A stretch of 64,000 nucleotides of DNA. Source: Desulfobulbaceae bacterium. Its GTDB lineage: Bacteria > Desulfobacterota > Desulfobulbia > Desulfobulbales > Desulfocapsaceae. The translations under genes were made by a program, and so were the position numbers. Numbering within the stretch: position 1 is the first letter of the stretch; every line of letters begins with the position of its first letter. The DNA lies in contig JAHEER010000012.1 in NCBI GenBank assembly GCA_024640625.1, positions 1-64,000 on the forward strand, given 5' to 3'. Shown piece after piece: positions 33,830 through 42,905 of this stretch. Below the pieces are notes generated by a model. The model was not told the origin of the DNA. It saw only the letters and a list, made by a program, of their open reading frames with translations, and ran no database searches.

Positions 33830-35242
33830 TTATATTGCCACGGGAATGAAGCTGATGGCAAAAACCGCCAGCGCCAGTACGAAGGTTCCCAGCGGTGCGA
33901 GGGTCAATTCCCCCACCTCGAAATCTTCCTCGGGCTCCCTGAAGTACATGGCTATTATCAAGCGCAGGTAATACCACATGGACAGAATGGAGCTGACAAT
34001 ACCCAGTGCACCAAGCGTGATGTAGCCGCCCTTGAAGGCCCCGGCGATAATATAGAATTTGCCCATGAAACCGGCCGTGGGCGGAATACCTGCCATGCTC
34101 AAAAGAAAAATTGCAATGCAGGCCGCCGAGTAGGGCCTGACCTTGGCCAGGCCGTTGAAATCATCGAACGAATGTCGCTTCTCTCCTTCACCCCCGAGGT
34201 AGGAAAGCGCCGCAAAAATGCCCAGGGTCGAGACCGCATAGGCGGCCAGGTAAAAAAGAATGGTCGAGCCGGTGAACTGCTCGCTGTTGATCGCCACCAG
34301 GGCAATAATCAGGTATCCGCTATGCACTATGCCGGAGGCCGCCAGCATGCGCTTGAGGCTATTCTGGCCGATGGCGATCAGGTTGCCGACAAACATGGTG
34401 AGCACGGAAATGTAGAACAGGTAGCTCACCCACCCTTCCTGCAATTGGCCGTTGATCACCAGAAAATTGGCAAATACGGCAAATACCGCGGTTTTTACTG
34501 CAGTGGCCATGAACCCGGTTACCGGCACCGGGGCGCCGTCATAGACATCGACCACCCAGGCATGGAAAGGAAAAGCCGCCGCCTTGAACAACAGGGCCAC
34601 GACGATCAGCAGCGAGCCGCCCACCAGAGCAGGATTGGTAAGAAAACCGCTTTCACCAATCACCCGGCCGATGTCGGCGAATTTGGTGCTTTGTGCCCCC
34701 GCATAAATAAAGACGCTGCCCATGACGAAAAAGGCGCCGGCAAACGCACCGAGCATCAGATATTTAAGCACCGCTTCAGAGCGCAGCACCGAACGGCGAT
34801 CAGCAGCGATCAGCGTGTAGATGGCCAGCGACATGATTTCCAGGGCGATGAACAGGGTGATCAGTTCAGCGGCCATGGTCAGCAGCAGCATGCCGCTGGC
34901 GGCAAACAGCATCATGCAGTAATGCTCGAGCACGAACCCTTCGTTCTGGTTGAAATAGGTTTGCGAGGCCAGCGCCGAAAAAAAGCCGCAACCAAGAATG
35001 ATAAGACCGGCGACCTTGGTGAAAGTCGAGGTGACCAACATGCCGTTGAACATGGTCTCGTAGGGTGCGATCGGAGGTCCGTTCTCCACCGTGAGCTGAA
35101 CGAAAAATGCAAACGCGAAAAGGCCGATGCCGAGAATAGAAATCCCTTCCTTCCTGAAACTCTCAAACGCCGCCGCCAGCATTACCAGAATGGCGCCTGT
35201 AATGGTTGCAACAAGCGGCAGGATCGCCATGATATCTTGCAT
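33830..35242 (-). CDS. nuoN: NADH-quinone oxidoreductase subunit N
   Basis: NuoN is one of three antiporter-like membrane subunits of complex I and takes part in proton (or ion) translocation. The 470 residues contain about 14 membrane helices and the Proton_antipo_M signatures, including LFIALEIMSLAIYTL with the key Glu in the fifth helix region, and the broken-helix region LAASGIVHSGYLIIAL. Its start codon overlaps the nuoM stop by one base. It closes the nuo operon, with the CBS gene 53 bp beyond. Confidence 0.95.
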   Translation of the reverse strand: MQDIMAILPLVATITGAILVMLAAAFESFRKEGISILGIGLFAFAFFVQLTVENGPPIAPYETMFNGMLVTSTFTKVAGLIILGCGFFSALASQTYFNQNEGFVLEHYCMMLFAASGMLLLTMAAELITLFIALEIMSLAIYTLIAADRRSVLRSEAVLKYLMLGAFAGAFFVMGSVFIYAGAQSTKFADIGRVIGESGFLTNPALVGGSLLIVVALLFKAAAFPFHAWVVDVYDGAPVPVTGFMATAVKTAVFAVFANFLVINGQLQEGWVSYLFYISVLTMFVGNLIAIGQNSLKRMLAASGIVHSGYLIIALVAINSEQFTGSTILFYLAAYAVSTLGIFAALSYLGGEGEKRHSFDDFNGLAKVRPYSAACIAIFLLSMAGIPPTAGFMGKFYIIAGAFKGGYITLGALGIVSSILSMWYYLRLIIAMYFREPEEDFEVGELTLAPLGTFVLALAVFAISFIPVAI

Positions 35243-36774
35243 TACCGGTCTCCCGTTTTCAATTCTTGGCCTGATTTTTGTGGTTCGAGCCGATACTCAG
35301 CAACATGCTGAACTTTTTCGATAATCGCCATCTGACGCTGGGCCGAAGGTTCTATCTTGGCGAGGAAAGGCTGCGGATAGATGCCCATGACCACGATCAG
35401 AATAACTATCGGCAGGATGGTAAGGATCTCGATTGCTGACAGATCGCCAAAGCCGGCCAGCTTGCTGTTGGGTTTTTCGAAAAAGATCCGCTGAAAGAGC
35501 CACAACATATAGCACACCCCAATGATAAGGGTGGTTCCGGCTAACACGGCAATGAGCGGATTGAACTTGACCGCCCCGAGAATGATCAGGAACTCGCCAA
35601 TGAACCCCGAAGTGCCCGGCAGACCAACCGAAGCCAGCATGGCCACTGCGAAAAAGAAGGCAAAGATCGGTGCCCTGGCCGCCAGGCCGCCGAAATCGTC
35701 AATATTTCTGGTAGCAGTGCGCTCCTCGATGATGCCCAGCAGCAGGAAAAGCACCCCCGTGCTGGTGGCATGGGCAACGATCTGATAGAGCGTTCCGGTG
35801 AGCGCCTGAATATTCATGCAGAAAATGCCCAGGGCGATGATACCCATGTGCGAGGCCGAGGAAAAGGCCAGCATCCGTTTGAAATCTTTCTGGGCCAGGG
35901 CGGCGATGCCGCAATACATCATGCCGATCACGCCCGAGCAGGCGAGAATAAGGGCGTAGCGCGCAAAACTCTCATCGAACACCGGCACCACAAAACGAAT
36001 CACCCCGTAGACGCCGATCTTGGCCATCACCGCGGAGAGAACAAAGGTCGTTGCGGTGGGGGCCTCGGTATAGGCATCGGGCAGCCAGGTGTGAAAGGGA
36101 AACAGGGGAATCTTGATGGCAAAGGCAATCATGAAGCCGACAAAGGCCAGAGTCGCCGTGGCGCCGCTGAGCGACAAGCCGACCAGATTGGTCATCGCAA
36201 AGCTCCACTCGCCGCTCTGGGCCTGATGGGCTATCCCCAGGTAAACGATGGAAGCCAGCATGAGCAGCGAACCGGCAATGGTGTAGATGGTAATCTTGAT
36301 GGTCGCCGGCAGCCGGTTCGGCCCGCCGTAGAGACCGATCATGAAGAAAACCGGCAGCAGCATGGCCTCCCAGAATACATAAAAAAGTACCATATCGGTG
36401 GCCGCCACCGCACCGATCATGGCTCCCTGGACGATCAGCAGGTTGGCGTAGTACCCTTTCTGCTTGGTCTGAAAAAGCAGGTAGACCATCGGAAACAGGG
36501 TTGCCGCCGCGGCCAGCACCAGGATGGAGATACCATCGACCCCAAGACTGTAGGAGATGCCCAGAGACTCGTTGATCGGGATGTGTTCGACGAACTCGAA
36601 GGCGCCGCTGGCCCCGCTGAAAGACAGGAATACTTTTAAGCCCAGCAGCACCACGATCACCGAAACCGCCAGTCCGATTATCCTGGCCGCTTCTTTGCTA
36701 AACGGCAGGACAAAAATCGCCAGCCCAGCGATGATGGGGACAAAGATCATGATTGAAAGAAAATTTTCAAACAT
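35242..36774 (-). CDS. nuoM: NADH-quinone oxidoreductase subunit M
   Basis: NuoM is a complex I membrane-arm antiporter-like subunit. The 510 residues show the conserved Glu136 (YVFWEAMLLPVF) and the Proton_antipo_M core (LPLFPFHTWLPDAYTEAP, MLAFSSASHMG, GLPGTSGFIGEFLI), with about 14 helices. It lies 10 bp after nuoL and overlaps nuoN by one base, which indicates tight coupling. Length is typical. Confidence 0.96.
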   Translation of the reverse strand: MFENFLSIMIFVPIIAGLAIFVLPFSKEAARIIGLAVSVIVVLLGLKVFLSFSGASGAFEFVEHIPINESLGISYSLGVDGISILVLAAAATLFPMVYLLFQTKQKGYYANLLIVQGAMIGAVAATDMVLFYVFWEAMLLPVFFMIGLYGGPNRLPATIKITIYTIAGSLLMLASIVYLGIAHQAQSGEWSFAMTNLVGLSLSGATATLAFVGFMIAFAIKIPLFPFHTWLPDAYTEAPTATTFVLSAVMAKIGVYGVIRFVVPVFDESFARYALILACSGVIGMMYCGIAALAQKDFKRMLAFSSASHMGIIALGIFCMNIQALTGTLYQIVAHATSTGVLFLLLGIIEERTATRNIDDFGGLAARAPIFAFFFAVAMLASVGLPGTSGFIGEFLIILGAVKFNPLIAVLAGTTLIIGVCYMLWLFQRIFFEKPNSKLAGFGDLSAIEILTILPIVILIVVMGIYPQPFLAKIEPSAQRQMAIIEKVQHVAEYRLEPQKSGQELKTGDR

Positions 36775-36784
36775 TTAATCACCC

Positions 36785-38701
36785 TTAAAAGTTCAATGAC
36801 CGAGAGAGCAGCAAACTCAAAATAGACACTCCGATAACCATATAGACCGCATAGATACGCACATAGCCGACCTGGACGACCTTAAAAGCCAGGCCGCACA
36901 TGCGGTAGAGCCAGCCGCTCGCCTGCACCGGGGCGTCGGTGACATAGGGCTCTATGACCCTGCTGATCGCTTTGCCCACAAATTGGTAAGGCGCCACAAT
37001 GACCTTGTGATAGAGCTCATCGACATAGAATTTATGATAGGCAAACTTTTTAATGCCGCTGTAGTCAGGCTCATCGACCTGGACGGTAAATTTCCGGTAG
37101 GCGATGCTGATGCCGATCACAAAGGCCAGGATGGAAGCAGCGATGGCCAGTATCTCCAGGCCTACCCCGCTGTGGGGATGGTGCTCCACCAGGCTCGGCG
37201 CCAGCCAGTGTGAAACCCTTTGATGACCGCCAAAAATGGCGGGGATGTTGGCATAACCGGCGAACATGGAACCGGCCGCCAGGATCAGCAGGGGGATGAG
37301 CATGACCCTGGGCGATTCATGGGCATGATCATAGGCCTCCTGATCGCGGGGACTGCCGTGAAAGACGACAAAAATCATCCGGAAGGTGTAATAGGCCGTG
37401 ATGCCGGCCACCAGCACACCGATCAGCCAGATACCGACGTGTCCGTTGGCCAGAGCCGAATAGAGGATTTCGTCCTTGGAGATAAAGCCGGCAAAGGGTG
37501 GACAGCCGGCCAGGGCAAGTCCGCCTATGAGCATGGTCCAGTAGGTGACCGGCAGCTTGGAGCGCAGGCCGCCCATCTTCCAGATATCCTGCTGGTGATG
37601 CAGGGCGATGATTACCGAACCTGCTCCGAGAAAGAGCAGGGCCTTGAAAAAGGCGTGGGTGAAGACGTGGAAAATACCGGCGGAATAGGCCGCCACCCCG
37701 ACTCCGGCAAACATATAGCCGAGTTGGGAGACGGTCGAATAGGCCAGAATCTTCTTGATGTCGCTCTGGAACATGCCGAATATCGCCGCCAGCAGGGCGG
37801 TCAGTATTCCGATCCAGGCCACCACCTCCCCGGCAGCAGGGACATGCGCATAGATGAAGCTGAAGCGGGCCACCATGTAGACTCCGGCGGTGACCATGGT
37901 GGCCGCGTGGATCAGGGCGGACACCGGTGTCGGGCCGGCCATTGCATCCGGCAGCCAGACGTAGAGCGGAATCTGGGCTGATTTACCCGTGGCGCCGACG
38001 AACAGGAGCAGGCAGACAAGTACTCCAACGGGCGCTGTCAGGTTATGGGCGTTCGCCTTAAGGGAGAGATAGTCAAAACCATCAGCCCCGATCCCCCAGA
38101 ACAGAAAAGCCATGCCGAGCACGAAGCCGAGGTCGCCGATCCTGTTGACGATAAACGCCTTGTTGCCGGCCACCACATTGTCGGTATCTTCGCTCCAGAA
38201 ACTGATTAGCAGATAAGAACAGAGTCCGACTCCTTCCCAGCCTACGAACATGACCACGGGACCGTCGCCGAGCACCAGGATCAGCATCGAGCCGAGGAAG
38301 AGATTGAGGTAGGCGAAGAATTTGCCGAACTTCTGGTCACCGGCCATATAGCCGATTGAGTAAATGTGGATGAGCGAACCGACAAAGGTGACGAAAAGAA
38401 GCATCAGGGAACTGAGCGGATCGGCCAGGAACCCCATCGACACATCCAGGTCGCCCACGGCAAACCAGGTGAAGGCCTTATGGCTTAAAAACCGTTGCTC
38501 GGCGGGCAGGGAGAGGAGCGCAAAGAACACTTTAACGGCCATGAAAAAAGAAAGCACCGGGCCGACGCACCCCAGGATCCCGTAGAGCCGCTCAGATATC
38601 TGCTTACCCTGGCAGGTGACCACATATATCAGACCGATAAGCAGGGCTCCCGCCAGCGGCAGCAGGGGAATGAAGCCAAGGTATGTGACAGTGTGTGTCA
38701 T
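36785..38701 (-). CDS. nuoL: NADH-quinone oxidoreductase subunit L
   Basis: NuoL is the distal antiporter-like subunit of the complex I membrane arm and carries the long lateral helix. The 638 residues include Glu156 in FVGWEGVGLCSYLLI, the quinone/antiporter motif IPLYVWLPDAMAGPTPVSALIHAATMVTAGVY split over 230-260, and the C-terminal lateral helix and anchor (about 520-638). It starts 4 bp after nuoK and lies 10 bp before nuoM. Confidence 0.96.
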   Translation of the reverse strand: MTHTVTYLGFIPLLPLAGALLIGLIYVVTCQGKQISERLYGILGCVGPVLSFFMAVKVFFALLSLPAEQRFLSHKAFTWFAVGDLDVSMGFLADPLSSLMLLFVTFVGSLIHIYSIGYMAGDQKFGKFFAYLNLFLGSMLILVLGDGPVVMFVGWEGVGLCSYLLISFWSEDTDNVVAGNKAFIVNRIGDLGFVLGMAFLFWGIGADGFDYLSLKANAHNLTAPVGVLVCLLLFVGATGKSAQIPLYVWLPDAMAGPTPVSALIHAATMVTAGVYMVARFSFIYAHVPAAGEVVAWIGILTALLAAIFGMFQSDIKKILAYSTVSQLGYMFAGVGVAAYSAGIFHVFTHAFFKALLFLGAGSVIIALHHQQDIWKMGGLRSKLPVTYWTMLIGGLALAGCPPFAGFISKDEILYSALANGHVGIWLIGVLVAGITAYYTFRMIFVVFHGSPRDQEAYDHAHESPRVMLIPLLILAAGSMFAGYANIPAIFGGHQRVSHWLAPSLVEHHPHSGVGLEILAIAASILAFVIGISIAYRKFTVQVDEPDYSGIKKFAYHKFYVDELYHKVIVAPYQFVGKAISRVIEPYVTDAPVQASGWLYRMCGLAFKVVQVGYVRIYAVYMVIGVSILSLLLSRSLNF

Positions 38702-38705
38702 TCGA

Positions 38706-39002
38706 TCACCCTTTCAGCAAACTGAATATATTGGTGTCAAGGTTGCCCTTGTGCTTGTGCAGAAGAATTATCACTGCCAGCGCCAGTGCCGCTTCGGCTG
38801 CGGCCACGGCCATCACCATCAGGGCCAGAACGTGGCCGTCCATATTGACATGCAGTCGACTGAGCGAGACAAAGCCCAGATTGGCGGCATTGAGCATCAG
38901 TTCGATGGACATGAAGACGATGAACACATTTCTTCTTGAGACGACGCCGAGAATACCCAGGCAGAAGAGTATGATGCTCAAAAAAAGATAGTGCGATACC
39001 AT
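38706..39002 (-). CDS. nuoK: NADH-quinone oxidoreductase subunit K
   Basis: NuoK is a small three-helix subunit of the complex I membrane arm that carries two buried glutamates in the proton path. Here these are Glu34 (FMSIELMLNAANL) and Glu70 (VAAAEAALALA). The 98-residue length is typical. The start overlaps the nuoJ stop by one base. Confidence 0.95.
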   Translation of the reverse strand: MVSHYLFLSIILFCLGILGVVSRRNVFIVFMSIELMLNAANLGFVSLSRLHVNMDGHVLALMVMAVAAAEAALALAVIILLHKHKGNLDTNIFSLLKG

Positions 39003-39508
39003 CAGTTCACCCCCCGTTTGCCGGCCAGCACCACGGCCCCGACCAGGGCCACCAGCAGCAGAATGGATACGATTTCAAAGGGCAGCAGCCATTGGGTGAA
39101 GAGCAGTTGACCAACCTCTTTGACGCCGCCGAAGCCATCCTCGAATACCGTTACCTCGGTGGCCGGCAAAGACTTGGAAATTTTGATGAGCAGACCGGCA
39201 ATCGGCGCCACCACGACAATCCCGCCGGCCAGATAGAACCAGCGGTTGGGATCAAGCGGCAGATCTTTTTCCTGAATATTGAGGAACATGATGATGAAAA
39301 GAATCAGCGACATGATCGCCCCGGCATAGACGATGAGCTGGATGGCGAAGATCAGCTTGGCCGACAGCAGGGCATAGAGGCCGGCCAGGGAGATCAGGGT
39401 CACCACGAAGCTCATCGCCCCGTTCATCGGATGCTTGAAGATAATCAACCCCAGCGCGCCAAGAACCGCCAGTAGGGCGAAGCCAAAAAACAAGTAGGTA
39501 GTAATCAT
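39002..39508 (-). CDS. nuoJ: NADH-quinone oxidoreductase subunit J
   Basis: NuoJ is a five-helix membrane-arm subunit of complex I. The 168 residues contain the conserved YALLSAKLIFAIQLIVYAGAI segment (45-65) around the third helix and end in the expected last helix (LLVALVGAVVLAG). It lies 3 bp after nuoI and overlaps nuoK by one base. Confidence 0.94.
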   Translation of the reverse strand: MITTYLFFGFALLAVLGALGLIIFKHPMNGAMSFVVTLISLAGLYALLSAKLIFAIQLIVYAGAIMSLILFIIMFLNIQEKDLPLDPNRWFYLAGGIVVVAPIAGLLIKISKSLPATEVTVFEDGFGGVKEVGQLLFTQWLLPFEIVSILLLVALVGAVVLAGKRGVN

Positions 39509-39511
39509 CGA

Positions 39512-40036
39512 TCAGCCACCTCCCTTTTTATATTCTTCTTCAGCAAACGCACCTGGGGTCTCCAGCAGATCTTCCAGGCCCAGGACCATCGACTCCCGGG
39601 AGTAGCTGGTCACCGAATAGATGCCGGTATCCATCCTAATCGCGTCCATCGGGCAGGCCTCCACGCAGTAGCCGCAGTAGATACACTCGAGCAGATCGAT
39701 ATCGAAGCGGGTGGGCATCTTCTCAGACTTGCCGTCGAATCTCTCTCCTGCTTCGATCATGATGCAGTTTGATGGGCAATTAGTCTGACACATGAAACAG
39801 GCCACGCATTTGACGCTGCCGTCCTCATGCCTGGTAAGCCGGTGCCGGCCCCGCCAGCGGGCGGTGATTTCCGGTTTGACCTCCGGGTAATGCCTGACAT
39901 AGAGACGTGAATTGTCCAGCAGATTCCTGAAAAAATGACCCAAGGTTACGGTCATCCCCTTGATGACCTCAACCAGGTAAAGCTGTTCCAGGAAGGTGCG
40001 GCCTTTTCGTTCAACGGTTCGTACTTTGATGCTCAT
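39512..40036 (-). CDS. nuoI: NADH-quinone oxidoreductase subunit I (two [4Fe-4S] ferredoxin)
   Basis: NuoI carries clusters N6a and N6b that pass electrons toward N2 in the peripheral arm. Both cluster motifs are intact: Cys77, Cys80, Cys83 and Cys87 (CVACFMCQTNC), and Cys118, Cys121, Cys124 and Cys128 (CIYCGYCVEAC). Each motif also supplies the fourth ligand for the other cluster. The 174-residue length is normal. The N-terminal helix (LGHFFRNLL) would rest on the membrane next to NuoH. Confidence 0.96.
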   Translation of the reverse strand: MSIKVRTVERKGRTFLEQLYLVEVIKGMTVTLGHFFRNLLDNSRLYVRHYPEVKPEITARWRGRHRLTRHEDGSVKCVACFMCQTNCPSNCIMIEAGERFDGKSEKMPTRFDIDLLECIYCGYCVEACPMDAIRMDTGIYSVTSYSRESMVLGLEDLLETPGAFAEEEYKKGGG

Positions 40037-40047
40037 AGCGTGTTCCC

Positions 40048-41334
40048 TCAGCCAAACGAGACGATGATCGCACTGGTGATGAAGATGTTCAGCAGGGCCA
40101 GCGGCAGCAGCTTCTCCCAGCCGATCTTCTGAAGCTGATCATAGCGAAAGCGCGGCAGCGTCCAGCGCACCCAGACATAGACGAAGCACATCAGAAAGGT
40201 CTTGAACAGAAAGGTGCCAATCTGCAGCAGGGCCACCAGGATGCGGTCCGCCACCCCGCCGTGGGCAAAGACCAGGTAGACAAGCAGCACGACCTCGAGT
40301 ATCGCGACCAGCGACCAGAGCAGGGCGACATAGACCGCCGTCTCTTTTTGGCGCGGGTCGTTTTCCCGGTAGTAGTGACTGCGGTTGTTCCTCTTCATCC
40401 ACTCTGCGAAGAAGTAGCCGATCACCGGCAGCCCGATCATGATCGCGATGACCACCGGCCGGGCATAGGTCACCAGGGTCTCGGTAGTAAACCAGGGAAT
40501 CTGATAGCTGCCGAAATAGAGCGTGACGATCAGCGCCGAGGAGACAAACATGGCCACATATTCACCCATGAAGAACAGGGCAAACTTCATCGAGCTGTAC
40601 TCGACGTGGTAGCCGGCGACGATCTCACTCTCGCCTTCAGCCAGGTCGAACGGCGTCCGGTTGGTTTCGGCGAAGGCGGCGACGATGAAGATGATGACCC
40701 CCAGCGGCTGCAGCACGAATCCCCACATGGGGATGAAGCCGAACAGCAATCTTCCCTGAAACTGGGCCATTTCAGTGAGATTCACCGTGCCGTAGACGGC
40801 CAGCAGGCTGACCAGCGCCAGGCCCATGGGAATCTCGTAGCTGATCACCTGGGCGGCAGCCCGCAGTCCCCCCAATACCCCGTACTTGTTGTGGGAAGAC
40901 CAGCCGGCCAGGATAATGCCGTAGACCCCGAAGCCGACCACGGCCAGAAACCAGAGGATGCCGATATCCATCGGGATGGCCTGCATGATGTAATGCTTGT
41001 CCCCGAGAATCAGTACATCGGCAAAAGGAATCACCGCGAAACAGAGCAGGGCGGTAATAAAGACCAGCATGGGGGCCAGAATGAAATAGAACTTGTGCTT
41101 GACATGGCCCGGGACGATATCTTCCTTGAAGGCCAGCTTGATGCCATCGGCCGCATTCTGGATCAGTCCACCGGCTCTGAATCCCAGGACGTTGCAGCGG
41201 TTTGGTCCCGCCCTGTCCTGAAAGAAGGCGGCCCCCCTGCGTTCCATCCACACCAGCACCGCGACAAAACTGAGCGGCACGAAGGCCCCGAAGGCTATTC
41301 GTAAAATGACGAGCAGAATATCAAGCGCCGACAT
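40048..41334 (-). CDS. nuoH: NADH-quinone oxidoreductase subunit H
   Basis: NuoH forms much of the quinone chamber at the junction of the peripheral and membrane arms. The 428 residues have eight or nine helices with conserved loops: ERRGAAFFQDRAGPNR (30-45) and ETNRTPFDLAEGESE, the acidic loop facing the quinone site. The C-terminus is longer than the 325-residue E. coli protein, with an extra hydrophobic segment after RYDQLQKIGW. Its start overlaps nuoG by 14 bp. Confidence 0.95.
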   Translation of the reverse strand: MSALDILLVILRIAFGAFVPLSFVAVLVWMERRGAAFFQDRAGPNRCNVLGFRAGGLIQNAADGIKLAFKEDIVPGHVKHKFYFILAPMLVFITALLCFAVIPFADVLILGDKHYIMQAIPMDIGILWFLAVVGFGVYGIILAGWSSHNKYGVLGGLRAAAQVISYEIPMGLALVSLLAVYGTVNLTEMAQFQGRLLFGFIPMWGFVLQPLGVIIFIVAAFAETNRTPFDLAEGESEIVAGYHVEYSSMKFALFFMGEYVAMFVSSALIVTLYFGSYQIPWFTTETLVTYARPVVIAIMIGLPVIGYFFAEWMKRNNRSHYYRENDPRQKETAVYVALLWSLVAILEVVLLVYLVFAHGGVADRILVALLQIGTFLFKTFLMCFVYVWVRWTLPRFRYDQLQKIGWEKLLPLALLNIFITSAIIVSFG

Positions 41335-42883
41335 TGGTATCCTCGCTGTTTTGCAATTTTATGCCCTCAGCGGGTATCGCTTGCGGGTCGATATCGGCCA
41401 GACAGGCCACCGATTGCTTTATGCCAGGCCAGGCATGGGGAGCATCGTTGATGGCGCCGCCGAGCAGCCTGGTGATCTCGAGCACATCTTTCGGATCCTC
41501 GTTCTTGAACAAGGCCTTCTCAAAACGCTGCAGTACGTTATCCTCGTTGATGATGGTGCCGCCATATTCGCTGTAGGATGCGGTCGGCAGCACAATCGAA
41601 GCAGACTCGTAGACCTGCAGCTGGTGGCTGCAGACGGCAATGGACTGGGTCTTGTCGAGCAGCGACTTGAGTTCTTCATCGACTCCGCCAAAAAATAGAT
41701 CGTTGTTGAAATTGACCAGCAGGTCGGTGTGCTGCAGACCGGTGAGGAACTGTGCTCGACTGAAATCGATTTCGAGCAGTTCCAGTCCCCGGCGATTGGC
41801 CGCCTTGTCGTCGTTGATCAGATACTCGTCACCGTCGCCGTCGATGATATAGTTATCGCTGTAACCGGACAGCTCGGCGCCGTAGAGGGTGGCGATCCGC
41901 TGCACCGCCCACATCTGTTCGAGGGAACAGTCGGGGGAGATGAGCATCAGCGGCTTGCGGGCCCGGTCGAGCCGCTCCCGCACCAGTTCTATACCCTCGT
42001 CAAAGCCGATGACGGCGCCATCGGCGAGGGCAGAGGTCTGCCGGTTTTCATTCTCGCCGGCGTAGCTCAACCGCCCGTCGTCACAGATGAAATAGCCGTT
42101 GACATTGAGATTGGTCCGGGCTCGGTAGCGGTAAATCACATCGTCTTTGTATTTCTCCCGATGGTGATCGATATAGATGGCGCAGCCCTTGCTGCAGCCA
42201 TGGCAGATGCCGGGATCTTTTTTCAGGAACCAGACCCGCTGTCTGAACCGGAAATCACTCGAGGTCATGGCGCCGACCGGACAGATGTCGACGATGTTCA
42301 GGGCATAGCGATTATTCAGCGGTTTACCTGGAAAAATCGACACCCGGGCGGCATCGGTCCGGTTGACAATCCCCAGTTCCCCGGTCTTGGTGATCTGCCT
42401 GGTGAAACGGACACAGCGACCGCAGAGCACGCAGCGTTCCTGGTCGTGCACCACTCCGCAGCCGAAATCCATCCGTTTGCCCTTGGTCACCTGCGCGACC
42501 TGCATGCGGCTGTCGTCCAGGCTGTAGTTCATGTAATAGTCCTGCAGGGCGCACTCGCCGGCCTGATCGCAGACCGGGCAGTCGACGGGATGATTGATCA
42601 GCTCGAATTCGAGCACGTCGCGCTGGATTTTTTTGATGTGCTCGGCATCGAGCAGCACCTTCATCCCCTCCTGGACCGGGGTCTTGCAGGCCGGCACCAG
42701 CGGCGGCCTGCCGTCCTCAATGCCCACCAGGCACATGCGGCAGTTGCCGTCGGCTCCAAGAGCCGGATGATAGCAGAAGTGAGGGATTTCGATACCCACC
42801 ACACGAAGGGCATCGATCAGGTTCTTGCCCGATTCGACCTCCACCTCCTGGCCGTTTACGAAGAGCTTCACCAGTTCAGCCAT
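41321..42883 (-). CDS. nuoG: NADH-quinone oxidoreductase subunit G, short form
   Basis: NuoG carries several Fe-S clusters of the NADH arm. Ligands are clear: [2Fe-2S] Cys37, Cys48, Cys51 and Cys66; N5 His98, Cys102, Cys105 and Cys111; N4 Cys151, Cys154, Cys157 and Cys201. A fourth motif, Cys227, Cys230, Cys234 and Cys267, matches the off-path N7 cluster known from some bacteria. The 520-residue length is far below the 780-910 usual for NuoG: the molybdopterin-like domain is reduced to about 250 residues, with ATRGL-type segments lacking. It lies 22 bp after nuoF and overlaps nuoH by 14 bp. There is no sign of a frameshift, so this seems a real short form. Confidence 0.94.
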   Translation of the reverse strand: MAELVKLFVNGQEVEVESGKNLIDALRVVGIEIPHFCYHPALGADGNCRMCLVGIEDGRPPLVPACKTPVQEGMKVLLDAEHIKKIQRDVLEFELINHPVDCPVCDQAGECALQDYYMNYSLDDSRMQVAQVTKGKRMDFGCGVVHDQERCVLCGRCVRFTRQITKTGELGIVNRTDAARVSIFPGKPLNNRYALNIVDICPVGAMTSSDFRFRQRVWFLKKDPGICHGCSKGCAIYIDHHREKYKDDVIYRYRARTNLNVNGYFICDDGRLSYAGENENRQTSALADGAVIGFDEGIELVRERLDRARKPLMLISPDCSLEQMWAVQRIATLYGAELSGYSDNYIIDGDGDEYLINDDKAANRRGLELLEIDFSRAQFLTGLQHTDLLVNFNNDLFFGGVDEELKSLLDKTQSIAVCSHQLQVYESASIVLPTASYSEYGGTIINEDNVLQRFEKALFKNEDPKDVLEITRLLGGAINDAPHAWPGIKQSVACLADIDPQAIPAEGIKLQNSEDTNVGA

Positions 42884-42905
42884 GGATAATCCTTTTCACA
42901 CTGAT

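Noticed and set aside
33776-35311. 511-codon plus-strand ORF
   Set aside because: It lies entirely antisense to nuoN/nuoM, is rich in His, Gln, Arg and Gly with no domain, and has no ribosome site. It is a shadow of membrane-protein codon use.
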